Of a stretch of 64,000 bases of DNA, positions 44,422 through 52,374 are shown piece by piece. How positions within the stretch are numbered: position 1 is the first letter of the stretch; the number at the start of each line of letters is the position of its first letter. The DNA is from Verrucomicrobiales bacterium (lineage in GTDB: Bacteria; Verrucomicrobiota; Verrucomicrobiia; Verrucomicrobiales; DEV007), in assembly GCA_029213195.1 (NCBI GenBank), contig JARGNI010000003.1:62001-126000 (forward strand), written 5' to 3'. The notes under the pieces were generated by a model that searched no databases, had not been told where the DNA came from, and saw nothing but the letters and a program-made list of their open reading frames with translations. The translations under genes were made by a program, and so were the position numbers.

Positions 44422-44501
44422 CGAAACAAAGTTACGCGCGAAGATCTTGCGGCAACCAGGAGAATGCTCTGGCACCGTAGCAGGACCTCGTCTATCTCTC
44501 A

Positions 44502-45431
44502 GTGGTGGAGCAAAGGCAAGAAATCGTTTTTTTCGACCGATACCAGGAGCAGGAAGTTGTCGAGGAGATCTATGGAGAAGGCCCCTTGCGGTGGGCTTAC
44601 GAGACTTCTCCCGGCCGTTTCTTTCTCGAGACCCTGATCCGGAAACCGTGGTTCTCTCGTCTCTATGGCCGCTGGGCGGATTGCTCCTGCTCCCGCAAAG
44701 AGATCGCAAAGTTCATCGAGAAATTCGACGTCGATGTCAGCGAGTTCAAAGAATCCGCGGAGTCCTTTGCGACTTTCAACGAGTTCTTCTCACGCGAACT
44801 CCAATCTTCGGCCCGTCCCATCGATGACGAAGACTCCAGTGTCATTTTCCCGGCCGACGGCCGTCACCTCTTTCTCCCCGACCTCTCGAAGACCGAGCGG
44901 GTCTACGCCAAGGGACAGGGATTCCCGCTTTCGCTGCTGCTCGGTGACGAGGCCTTGGCTTCGGAATTCCGAGACGGAGCGGCCCTGCTCTCCCGTCTTT
45001 GCCCGACCGACTATCATCGATTCCACTTTCCTCTCTCGGGTACGCCCGGGGAGTCCCGACTCGTCAACGGACCGCTCTACTCGGTCAACCCCATCGCCCT
45101 GCGGCGTTCGATCCGCTATGCCTGCGAAAACAAGCGACAATTGACAATCCTCCGCGATTCCCCGGTCGGAAAAACCCTGTTCCTTGAGGTCGGGGCGACC
45201 AATGTCGGCACGATCGTTTTGACCTCGGACCCCGACACTCCCGTTTTCAAAGGCCAGGAAAAAGGGTATTTCCGGTTTGGAGGGTCCATGGTCATGACCC
45301 TGTTTCCCAAAGGTGCGATCACCCCCGAACCGGATCTCGCAAAGCAGTCGGCCAATGGAGTCGAGCTGTATGCAAAGATGGGAGACCGCATGGGAACGAT
45401 CTCGGGATCGCAAGCGCCCCGAGATCGCTAG
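44502..45431 (+). CDS. psd: Phosphatidylserine decarboxylase proenzyme
   Basis: A 309-residue pyruvoyl enzyme that makes phosphatidylethanolamine at the inner membrane. Family landmarks are FATFNEFFSRELQSSARPID, IFPADGRHLFLPD (Asp of the protease-like triad), YHRFHFPLSG (His) and the self-cleavage site near the C terminus, FRFGGSMVMTLFPKGA, where cleavage at Gly-Ser makes the pyruvoyl group on the small subunit. GGS replaces the LGST of E. coli. The start is GTG 44502 or GTG 44505. It converges on a small lipoprotein gene with only four bases between stops. Confidence 0.93.
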   Translation: MVEQRQEIVFFDRYQEQEVVEEIYGEGPLRWAYETSPGRFFLETLIRKPWFSRLYGRWADCSCSRKEIAKFIEKFDVDVSEFKESAESFATFNEFFSRELQSSARPIDDEDSSVIFPADGRHLFLPDLSKTERVYAKGQGFPLSLLLGDEALASEFRDGAALLSRLCPTDYHRFHFPLSGTPGESRLVNGPLYSVNPIALRRSIRYACENKRQLTILRDSPVGKTLFLEVGATNVGTIVLTSDPDTPVFKGQEKGYFRFGGSMVMTLFPKGAITPEPDLAKQSANGVELYAKMGDRMGTISGSQAPRDR

Positions 45432-45435
45432 CTCC

Positions 45436-45582
45436 TCACTTCGTGTATCCGTATTGAGCAGGAGCCGTCGGATAGGCGTGGAGGGGGGCTTTGGCTCCGC
45501 AGCAGTGCTTCTTCCGGTGTTTGCAGGCTCCGAAAAGCAGGCTGACGGAAAGTATGCAGAGAATAAGAGTGGTTCGTTTCAT
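45436..45582 (-). CDS. Cys-rich mini-lipoprotein, 48 residues
   Basis: This short frame was found by reading the gap after psd. It encodes 48 residues: a lysine/arginine n-region (MKRTT), a hydrophobic core and a lipobox-like FGAC with the lipidated Cys at position 20. After it comes KHRKKHCCGAKA and a Pro/Tyr-rich tail ending YGYTK. It aligns with the 40-residue lipoprotein just upstream: both start MKR, place GAC at 18-20 and carry His then CCG shortly after. The stop is four bases from the psd stop. The Cys/His cluster suggests metal or thiol chemistry at the membrane; function unknown. Confidence 0.7.
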   Translation of the reverse strand: MKRTTLILCILSVSLLFGACKHRKKHCCGAKAPLHAYPTAPAQYGYTK

Positions 45583-45680
45583 GGTTCGTTTGGGTGGAAT
45601 TCATTCGCGCAATTCACATGCGCTTCTCCCAAAACGTTGCTCGTCCCGATTTCTTTCAGAAAACCGTGCTTCGTGGACAC

Positions 45681-45718
45681 AAAAAAGCGATCGCCCCACC
45701 AGGAACGATCGCATTTTT
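45681..45718. terminator. Bidirectional terminator between mini-lipoprotein genes
   Basis: GCGATCG (45687-45693) and CGATCGC (45706-45712) form a 7-bp stem with a 12-nt loop. Six As precede it (45681-45686), giving a U tract for minus-strand transcripts of the 40-residue lipoprotein, and five Ts follow (45714-45718) for plus-strand transcripts. The 48-residue gene lies beyond it, so that gene probably has its own promoter in 45583-45680 or depends on read-through. Confidence 0.75.
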
Positions 45719-45763
45719 GAAATGTATCAGCAAAAGCCTCTGGGCCTTGCTGAGAGCTGCGGA

Positions 45764-45886
45764 CTAGTAAGCGTCGCAGCAGACAGACTTGGCGGAGCAG
45801 GATCCGCAGCAGCTGCTCTTATGGGCGCAAGCTCCGAGGAAGAGAGCAGCAGAAGCAAGGATGGCGATAGTAAGAATTCTTTTCAT
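45764..45886 (-). CDS. Cys-rich mini-lipoprotein, 40 residues
   Basis: A 40-residue frame with signal MKRILTIAILASAALF and lipobox LGAC (Cys20). The remaining 20 residues contain AHKSSCCGSCSAK then SVCCDAY, that is five more cysteines. It resembles entericidin-size lipoproteins in length but not in sequence, and is a paralogue of the 48-residue protein downstream (shared MKR, GAC and CCG positions). A terminator follows it at 45681-45718, and a good minus-strand promoter candidate lies at 46004-46031, giving a leader of about 110 nt. Possible roles are metal buffering or redox at the membrane; this is inference from the cysteines. Confidence 0.75.
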   Translation of the reverse strand: MKRILTIAILASAALFLGACAHKSSCCGSCSAKSVCCDAY

Positions 45887-46002
45887 GAGAATAGATTCGA
45901 GTGAAGGGTAGTTACTTGTTGATTTGATTTTGCAGACTTTTGAATTACGTCAGCAAACCTCAAGCGGTTCCACTTTCGTCCAATCCGACAGTCTACCAAG
46001 TC

Positions 46003-46031
46003 TATAATAACTAGAATTTAAATCTTGTCCA
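46003..46031. promoter_or_regulatory. Overlapping divergent promoters, lipoprotein and asd
   Basis: On the minus strand TGGACA (46031-46026, five of six to TTGACA) is 16 bp from TATTAT (46009-46004, five of six to TATAAT), pointing at the 40-residue lipoprotein gene. On the plus strand the same bases give a perfect TATAAT (46003-46008), 37 bp before the asd ATG, but with no clear -35. The two -10 elements overlap, so transcription of one gene may exclude the other. Confidence 0.5.
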
Positions 46032-46044
46032 CAATTAAAGTGTC

Positions 46045-47058
46045 ATGAATCATTCTGCTCAACACCTTGCTGTCGTGGGAGCGACCGGTGCCGTCGGGAT
46101 CGAAATCTTGAAGTGTCTCGAGCAAAGAGACTACCCGGTGGGTCAGCTCACCTTGCTCGCTTCCGCTCGATCGGCTGGGAAAAAACTGAGCTTTCGAGGA
46201 GAAGAGATCGAGATCCAGGAACTCACTCCCGACTCCTTCGCTGGCGTGGACGTGGCTCTTTTCAGCGCCGGTGGAGGCATCTCGAAGACCTTTGCTCCCC
46301 ATGCCGTCGAGGCCGGGGCCGTCGTCGTCGACAATTCCTCCGCTTTCCGGATGGACGAAGCCGTGCCCCTCATCGTTCCCGAGATCAATCCTGATGACGC
46401 GGCCTCTCACCAGGGCATCATCGCCAATCCGAACTGCACGACCATCGTCACCTTGATGGCCCTGAACCCCATGCACGAGGCATTTGGAGGGGTGACGAAA
46501 ATTCTCGCCTCCAGCTACCAGGCCGTCTCCGGGAGTGGTGCCCATGGCATCGCCGAGTTGGAGGAACAGGTCGAAGCCCTCGCACAAGGGAAACCCTGTC
46601 CTGCAGGCTCGGTCTACCCCAAGCAGATCGCCTTCAACGTCATTCCCCAGGTCGATGTCTTTCTCGAGAATGGCTACACCAAGGAGGAAATGAAGATGCA
46701 TTTCGAGGGGCAGAAGATTCTTCATGCTCCCGATCTGAAAGCCTCGGTCACCTGCGTTCGAGTCCCTGTCTTCCGCTCCCATGCCGTGGCGGTTACCGCA
46801 GCATTCGCAAACCAGCCTTCCGTAGAAGCCGCCCGCGCTGCGATCGATGCCGCTCCCGGTGTCCAGGTCGTGGACGAGCCCTTTGCGGAGTCACCCGCCT
46901 TCCCCACGCCGCTCGACTGCACCAATGGCGATGACTGTCTCGTCGGTCGAATTCGGGAGGATCTCGTTCTCGAAAATGCGCTGACATTCTGGGTCGTTGG
47001 GGATCAGGTCCGAAAGGGAGCTGCTCTCAATGCCGTTCAAATCGCGGAAATCCTCTGA
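46045..47058 (+). CDS. asd: Aspartate-semialdehyde dehydrogenase
   Basis: A 337-residue NADP-dependent enzyme that reduces aspartyl phosphate to aspartate semialdehyde, for lysine/diaminopimelate, threonine and methionine. The Rossmann start is LAVVGATGAVGIEILKCLEQ. VALFSAGGGISK and VVDNSSAFRMDEAVPLIVPE follow, then the active-site Cys131 in ANPNCTTIV and the SSYQAVSGSGAHG loop. The C-terminal half has CVRVPVFRSHAVAVTA with the substrate-binding Arg and catalytic His. Length is normal. It is followed 3 bp later by the prenyl synthase gene, so both are probably in one transcript. Confidence 0.97.
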   Translation: MNHSAQHLAVVGATGAVGIEILKCLEQRDYPVGQLTLLASARSAGKKLSFRGEEIEIQELTPDSFAGVDVALFSAGGGISKTFAPHAVEAGAVVVDNSSAFRMDEAVPLIVPEINPDDAASHQGIIANPNCTTIVTLMALNPMHEAFGGVTKILASSYQAVSGSGAHGIAELEEQVEALAQGKPCPAGSVYPKQIAFNVIPQVDVFLENGYTKEEMKMHFEGQKILHAPDLKASVTCVRVPVFRSHAVAVTAAFANQPSVEAARAAIDAAPGVQVVDEPFAESPAFPTPLDCTNGDDCLVGRIREDLVLENALTFWVVGDQVRKGAALNAVQIAEIL

Positions 47059-47061
47059 TCC

Positions 47062-47955
47062 ATGAGTGACTCCTTCTCCTCCTATTTGAAAGAGCGCTGC
47101 AAGACCGTCGATCGCGCCCTCAACGGATACCTGCCCCAGGCCCGGACCCGTCCAGGAACAATTCACGAGGCGATGCGCTACAGCCTTTTTGCCGGAGGCA
47201 AACGTCTGCGCCCCATCCTCAGCCTGGCCGCTGCGGAAGCCTGCGGAGGAAACCTGGAAGAGGCTCTCGCTCCCGCTTCGGCCGTCGAGTGCATTCACAC
47301 TTATTCGCTGATCCATGACGACCTGCCCTGCATGGACGATGACGACCTCCGTCGCGGAATGCCCACGAGCCACGTGAAATACGGGGAAGGGATCGCGGTC
47401 CTCACCGGCGATGCCCTGCTCACCATTGCTTTCGAAATTCTCGCCCAGACCCCACCGACGAAACGCTATGACGTCGGGGCCTATGTGACCGAGCTCGCCA
47501 CCGCCTCCGGCAGTCGCCACCTCATCGGAGGACAGGTCATGGATCTTGAGGGAGAAGGGAGCGACGTCCTCTTGAGCCCGCCACAGCTGAAATTCATTCA
47601 TCAGAGCAAGACGGCCGCCCTCCTGACTGCGTCAATCCGGCTCGGAGCAATGACGGCCAATGTGACTCCCGGGAAACTGGAAGCCCTCACGGTTTACGGC
47701 CAATCCCTTGGTCTCGCTTTCCAGGTCATCGATGATATCCTCGATGTCACCCAGACCAGCGAAAAGCTGGGCAAGAGCGCGGGGAAGGATGAGGCGACCA
47801 ACAAGTCGACCTATCCAGCACTCTTCGGCCTCGAGAAAAGCCGCAAGGAAGCAGCTCGTCTCACGAAGAAAGCGCACGAAGCCCTCAAGCCTTTCGGAAA
47901 GAAAGGTCAGCGTCTCGGGGAAATCGCCGAGTATCTGCTCAACCGCGACTATTGA
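47062..47955 (+). CDS. ispA: Farnesyl/geranylgeranyl diphosphate synthase
   Basis: A 297-residue all-helical prenyl synthase that condenses isopentenyl diphosphate with allylic diphosphates. The first Asp-rich motif is DDLPCMDDDDLRRG (with FAGGKRLRPIL earlier) and the second is FQVIDDILDVTQTSEKLGKS, preceded by GGQVMDLEGEG. Pattern and length match bacterial IspA-type short-chain synthases; farnesyl or geranylgeranyl product length is not certain. The product feeds undecaprenyl phosphate, quinone and carotenoid synthesis. It starts 3 bp after asd and converges on the DUF4832 gene. Confidence 0.93.
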   Translation: MSDSFSSYLKERCKTVDRALNGYLPQARTRPGTIHEAMRYSLFAGGKRLRPILSLAAAEACGGNLEEALAPASAVECIHTYSLIHDDLPCMDDDDLRRGMPTSHVKYGEGIAVLTGDALLTIAFEILAQTPPTKRYDVGAYVTELATASGSRHLIGGQVMDLEGEGSDVLLSPPQLKFIHQSKTAALLTASIRLGAMTANVTPGKLEALTVYGQSLGLAFQVIDDILDVTQTSEKLGKSAGKDEATNKSTYPALFGLEKSRKEAARLTKKAHEALKPFGKKGQRLGEIAEYLLNRDY

Positions 47956-47989
47956 CCCGAGCGCTCCGACCCCGGATTTGCCCGGAACT

Positions 47990-49315
47990 TTAGGGGAGGA
48001 TGAGCCACTCTCCGTCCTGTTCCTTGTTGGCGAAGCGAAGAGGTTTCCCACCCTTCATGGGATTCGGCACCCGGATTCGAAACTGTCCCGTCGCGTCGAC
48101 TGCGGTTTTCCAGAGTCTCTCTTCTCCCGGCAGGAGACCTTGCAGATCAAAGATCGCGATACGCTTCTCTCCGAGAAAGAGCTCCACGGGCCAGTCGTGA
48201 TAGAACGGAGCCACACCTCGATTCTCCACCCGGATCTGAATCGCCCCTTTCTCCTCGCGCCAACCTGCGACATGAAACTCGTAGCCCATGGACTGGGCCG
48301 CACGAATCGCTCGCTGTTTTCGCTCCGGGGGTAGAGGAATCTCGTGAGAAAACAAACCCGTGTCGAGAAGCCAGGTCACATGGGTCGCTTCGACACAGCG
48401 CGCAAAGCCCTGGGCCCTGGGATGAGGGTCGTCGGTGAAACTCGACTTCCACAATTCGGGACGAACTTCCCCAGCAATCGGAAAGCGTTTCCACTTATCC
48501 ACAGCACCGGCATCTTTGAGCAAAGGTACGAAGAACCAGCTGTCCTCCTCACGCCCCGTGTCGAGCGTCGCCCAATCGAAAGAGTCATCATGATACCCGA
48601 AGGAGCGATCCACATTCGCCGCCTGGTTGTAGTGCCCTTCTTTGGCAGGATAACGAAGAAGAACCGGAGTTTTCTTGAAAGCCTTCTCATAACCATCGAG
48701 GACGACTCGCTGCGTTTCCTCGGAAGCCCACAAATCGGAGCGCGGATAGGTATGCCATTCTCCCCACGACCCGAGCAGTCCCGCGGTGAGAAAGCCGATC
48801 CTCGGATCCCCGTCATACTTCTCTCCAAAGGCTGCGAGAAACTGCTCCAGGGCTCGACGGACCCGGGGATCCTCGTAATCAGGGGTAAAACTGACCCCCT
48901 GTGAGGAATCCTCCGGTTCCCAGCGAATCAACTCGACTCCTTCGTCGACGAGAAACTGCGGAAGCCCCGTCGGTTTTCCGGGATATTCCAGCACGACTCG
49001 GAAGGTGAGCTGACAACCTCTTTCCCGGGCGAGGTTCAATTTCTCTTCGAGGGGCCCCCAGTCGAAGGACTCGTAGCCCAGCATCAGTTCGCGCAGCGAC
49101 AAATAGCAGAACTCCATGCTGTGCGGGAACCGCTCCCTCGCGGCGCTGCTGAGATAGGGGACAAAACCCTTCAGCGGGTTGTCCGGTGGAGCGGGTGAAT
49201 ATTCGAGCCGATTCTCTTCCGCGGAAAGAAAACTGGCGAGCCCAAAGAACAGGAACACGCAGGCCCAATGCTGAAAAGACGAGCGTACGGGTCGGGAGCA
49301 AGAGGATCGCAACAT
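47990..49315 (-). CDS. DUF4832-type exported glycoside-hydrolase-like protein
   Basis: A 441-residue exported protein (signal WACVFLFFGLASFLSAEE). It has the DUF4874/DUF4832 layout: NPLKGFVPYLSS at the N terminus, a TIM-barrel-like core with SMEFCYLSLRELM, CQLTFRVVLEYPG, IGFLTAGLLGSWGEWHTYP, VLLRYPAKEGHY, and GEVRPELWK, then a C-terminal beta-sandwich (IQIRVENRGVAPFYHDWPVE). These proteins are predicted to act on polysaccharides, but no activity has been fixed. It is divergent from the second PSCyt1 gene across 160 bp, which supports a shared saccharide-related role. Confidence 0.8.
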   Translation of the reverse strand: MLRSSCSRPVRSSFQHWACVFLFFGLASFLSAEENRLEYSPAPPDNPLKGFVPYLSSAARERFPHSMEFCYLSLRELMLGYESFDWGPLEEKLNLARERGCQLTFRVVLEYPGKPTGLPQFLVDEGVELIRWEPEDSSQGVSFTPDYEDPRVRRALEQFLAAFGEKYDGDPRIGFLTAGLLGSWGEWHTYPRSDLWASEETQRVVLDGYEKAFKKTPVLLRYPAKEGHYNQAANVDRSFGYHDDSFDWATLDTGREEDSWFFVPLLKDAGAVDKWKRFPIAGEVRPELWKSSFTDDPHPRAQGFARCVEATHVTWLLDTGLFSHEIPLPPERKQRAIRAAQSMGYEFHVAGWREEKGAIQIRVENRGVAPFYHDWPVELFLGEKRIAIFDLQGLLPGEERLWKTAVDATGQFRIRVPNPMKGGKPLRFANKEQDGEWLILP

Positions 49316-49475
49316 GGGGAGGAGCCGTATCCTTACATGACGGAGGGGATCGGTTCCAATGGGAAAACCTCTGCCCCTCGTCTCGCTCGCGGAACCGGAT
49401 ACCGAACCATTACGCGCAAAGTCCTACCGCAATGACGCTGTTGGGGCAGCAACCCACTCCCGCCTACCTTTCTCC

Positions 49476-52370
49476 ATGATTTCTCGCAGGTTGTTTGCCC
49501 TCGGTCTCGCTGCCATCTATCTGCCTTCTCCGGCGGAAGAGACAGTCAGCTTTGCCCGGGACATTCGTCCCATCCTCAACGCCAAGTGCACGGGATGTCA
49601 TGGTGGCGTCAAACAGGCAGGAGGGGTCTCCTTCGTCTACGAGGATCAGGTCATCAATTTCGAAGGGGAAACAGGCAACCCTGTCGTCGTCCCTCGCGAT
49701 GCGGATGTCTCCGAACTCTTTTTCCGGATCGCCCTTCCGGCCGACGACCTCGATCGCATGCCTCCAGCCGACGAGCATCCGAAAGGCCTTTCGGAGAGCG
49801 AGATCGACCTCATCAAGCGGTGGATCGAACAGGGTGCGGAGTGGTCGGAACACTGGTCCTTCGAAACCCCACAGCGCCCCAAGATCCCGGAACTGGAATC
49901 GGCCGCGACACCGATCGACCAGTTCGTGCACGCTCGATTGCAGAAGGAAGGGCTCTCCCCGGCTTCGCCTGCGGAACCCGCGCGACTCCTGCGGAGGCTC
50001 TCTCTCGACCTGACCGGACTCCCGCCTTCTCTCGAGGAACTGGATCAATTCCTCGAAGATCACACCAAGGATCCCGAAAAAGCCATCGCGGCAAAAGTGG
50101 ACGAACTCCTCGCTCGCCCCGCCTTTGGAGAAAAATGGTCCTCGATGTGGCTCGACCTCGTTCGCTATGCCGACTCCCGCGGACTGGGGCAGGATGGAAA
50201 ACGAAACATCTGGCCCTACCGGGACTGGGTCGTCTCCGCCTTCAATGAGGACATGCCTTTCGACCAGTTTACGATCCGGCAACTCGCAGGAGACCTGCTC
50301 CCCGACCCAACCCTGAACGACCTCATCGCGACGGCAGCCCACCGCAATACCCAGACCAACAACGAGGGGGGGACCGATGACGAGGAATTCCGGATCGAAG
50401 CCGTGATCGATCGCGTCAATACCACCTGGCAGACCTGGGGCTCGATCACCTTCGGCTGCGTGCAGTGCCACGATCATCCCTACGAGGCCTTTCATCACGA
50501 CGACTACTACGAGTTCATGGCGTTCTTCAACAACACCGCCGACTCGGACCTGAACAACGACGAACCCCTCCTGCGTGTTCCAAACGACCCGCAGCAATTC
50601 GAAACTGCTGCCCGACTGGACAAGGAAATCCGCTCTCTCCAGGTCGAACTCTGGAAAAGAGGTCGCGAGGTCACGGGGGCAGTTCCCTGGAAACCCCTGC
50701 CTCTCGAAGGGGCCACCACGAGCAACAATACCAAGCTCGAGATCGAATCCCGGGGGGGACAGGATTTCTTCCGCACCGTCGGCACGGTCCAGCGTGGCCC
50801 CGTCTACGAGCTCACGAGCCCCCAGGCAAAGCGCGCGCAACCGATCACGGGATTGAAACTCACCGTGACCCCTGCAAACCCTGACAAAGCGCTCAAAGAC
50901 TCAGAATGGGGATTCGATATCAGCGACCTGACCGTTGAAATCGTGGGAGCCGACAAGAAGGCAACCGCGATCCCTTTTGCAGCCTCCGTCATCGATGTCC
51001 CCTACCTCCCTCACAGCCACGACACGACCGTTGGCGCATCGGGAAAAGGCTTCAGGGCCTGGACACGAATCCATCATGATCGGGAGCTCGTCATCATTCC
51101 AAAGAATTCGATCGAGCTCGGCGAGCAAACTCTCCGGATCCGCATCTCCAACAAGGCCTACATGCTGGGCGCGTTTCCGCTCGTCGTGAAACGCGGGACC
51201 TTCCACTACAGCACGGCTCCCGAACTCCTCGAGTTCGGATCCGACCCGGAGAGACTTGAGGGTGTGAGGCAACTCGCCAAGTTCCAGGCCGATCGCAAGG
51301 CGATTCCCTCGTCCACCCTCCCGGTCATGGCGGAGCGCCCCGCTTCGATCGCTCGCCCGACTCATGTCTTCGCCCGAGGCAACTTCCTGGAGAAGGACAA
51401 GCTCGTCACCGTGGGTCTTCCCGACAGTCTCCCCGAACTACCGAACAAGGACTCCGCCACCCGGCTCGATATGGCCAAGTGGTGGGTCTCGGGAGAGAAT
51501 CCGCTGACAGCACGGGTCTTCGTAAATCGTCTCTGGGAGCAACTCTTCGGCACGGGCCTGGTCGCGACCCTCGAGGACTTCGGCTCTTCGGGTGAAAAGC
51601 CGAGCCACCCCGCGCTTCTCGACTACCTCGCTCTCCGCTTCGAGGAAGACTACCAGTGGAGCATCAAGTCGACCCTTCGCGAGATCGTCCTTTCTTCGAC
51701 CTACCGGCAGTCATCAAAAGCATCGCCCGATGCGATCGAGCGCGACCCCGCCAATCGCCTTCTCGCCCGCGGGCCGAGGAATCGCCTTCCTGCGGAGGTG
51801 CTCCGGGACCAGGCGCTTGCGATCGCGGGACTCCTCACCGAAAAGGTCGGCGGCCCGCCCGTGCACCCTCCCATTCCTCAAGGCGTCTGGAAGCCCTTCC
51901 AGGGCGGCGACAAGTGGGCGACGCCCAAAGCTGGGCAGGAGAATCGTTACCGTCGGGCACTCTACACCTACACCAAGCGGAGCATTCCCTACCCCACCAT
52001 GGCGACCTTCGACGCCCCTTCCCGGGAATTCTGCAGCCCTCGCCGGCTCGTTTCGAACACGCCTCTCCAGGCGCTCACGATGCTCAACGATGAAGCCTTT
52101 GCCGAGGCAGCCCAGGGACTCGCCCGTCGCATAAAATACGATACCGAGGGCACGGTCGCGGAAAAGCTCGCCACCGGCTACCGCATCGCTACGGCACGGC
52201 CCCCGACGCAGGAGCGCCTTGATGAACTGGTCGGTCTCTACGACAAGCTGGAAGCGCAATACCAGTCCGAACCCAAGCTCATGGCGGGCATGGCCGGCAC
52301 CCCCGACGGAGCGGCCTTCACCATTGTGGCCCAGGTCATTCTCAACCTCGACGAAGTCCTCACCAAGTAA
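49476..52370 (+). CDS. PSCyt1-DUF1549-DUF1553 cytochrome protein
   Basis: A 964-residue exported protein. The signal peptide (ISRRLFALGLAAIYLPSPAE) is followed by a planctomycete-type cytochrome c domain with haem motif CTGCHGG near residue 37 and MPPADEHPKGLSESEIDLIK carrying the distal Met. DUF1549 follows (SLDLTGLPPSLEELDQFLED, MWLDLVRYADSRG, second motif CVQCHDH) and then DUF1553 (NPLTARVFVNRLWEQLFGTG, RRALYTYTKRSIPYPTMATF). It lacks the C-terminal LamG region of the first copy. ATG 49476 is chosen for the signal peptide. The DUF1501 gene follows 4 bp later. Confidence 0.88.
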   Translation: MISRRLFALGLAAIYLPSPAEETVSFARDIRPILNAKCTGCHGGVKQAGGVSFVYEDQVINFEGETGNPVVVPRDADVSELFFRIALPADDLDRMPPADEHPKGLSESEIDLIKRWIEQGAEWSEHWSFETPQRPKIPELESAATPIDQFVHARLQKEGLSPASPAEPARLLRRLSLDLTGLPPSLEELDQFLEDHTKDPEKAIAAKVDELLARPAFGEKWSSMWLDLVRYADSRGLGQDGKRNIWPYRDWVVSAFNEDMPFDQFTIRQLAGDLLPDPTLNDLIATAAHRNTQTNNEGGTDDEEFRIEAVIDRVNTTWQTWGSITFGCVQCHDHPYEAFHHDDYYEFMAFFNNTADSDLNNDEPLLRVPNDPQQFETAARLDKEIRSLQVELWKRGREVTGAVPWKPLPLEGATTSNNTKLEIESRGGQDFFRTVGTVQRGPVYELTSPQAKRAQPITGLKLTVTPANPDKALKDSEWGFDISDLTVEIVGADKKATAIPFAASVIDVPYLPHSHDTTVGASGKGFRAWTRIHHDRELVIIPKNSIELGEQTLRIRISNKAYMLGAFPLVVKRGTFHYSTAPELLEFGSDPERLEGVRQLAKFQADRKAIPSSTLPVMAERPASIARPTHVFARGNFLEKDKLVTVGLPDSLPELPNKDSATRLDMAKWWVSGENPLTARVFVNRLWEQLFGTGLVATLEDFGSSGEKPSHPALLDYLALRFEEDYQWSIKSTLREIVLSSTYRQSSKASPDAIERDPANRLLARGPRNRLPAEVLRDQALAIAGLLTEKVGGPPVHPPIPQGVWKPFQGGDKWATPKAGQENRYRRALYTYTKRSIPYPTMATFDAPSREFCSPRRLVSNTPLQALTMLNDEAFAEAAQGLARRIKYDTEGTVAEKLATGYRIATARPPTQERLDELVGLYDKLEAQYQSEPKLMAGMAGTPDGAAFTIVAQVILNLDEVLTK

Positions 52371-52374
52371 ACTC

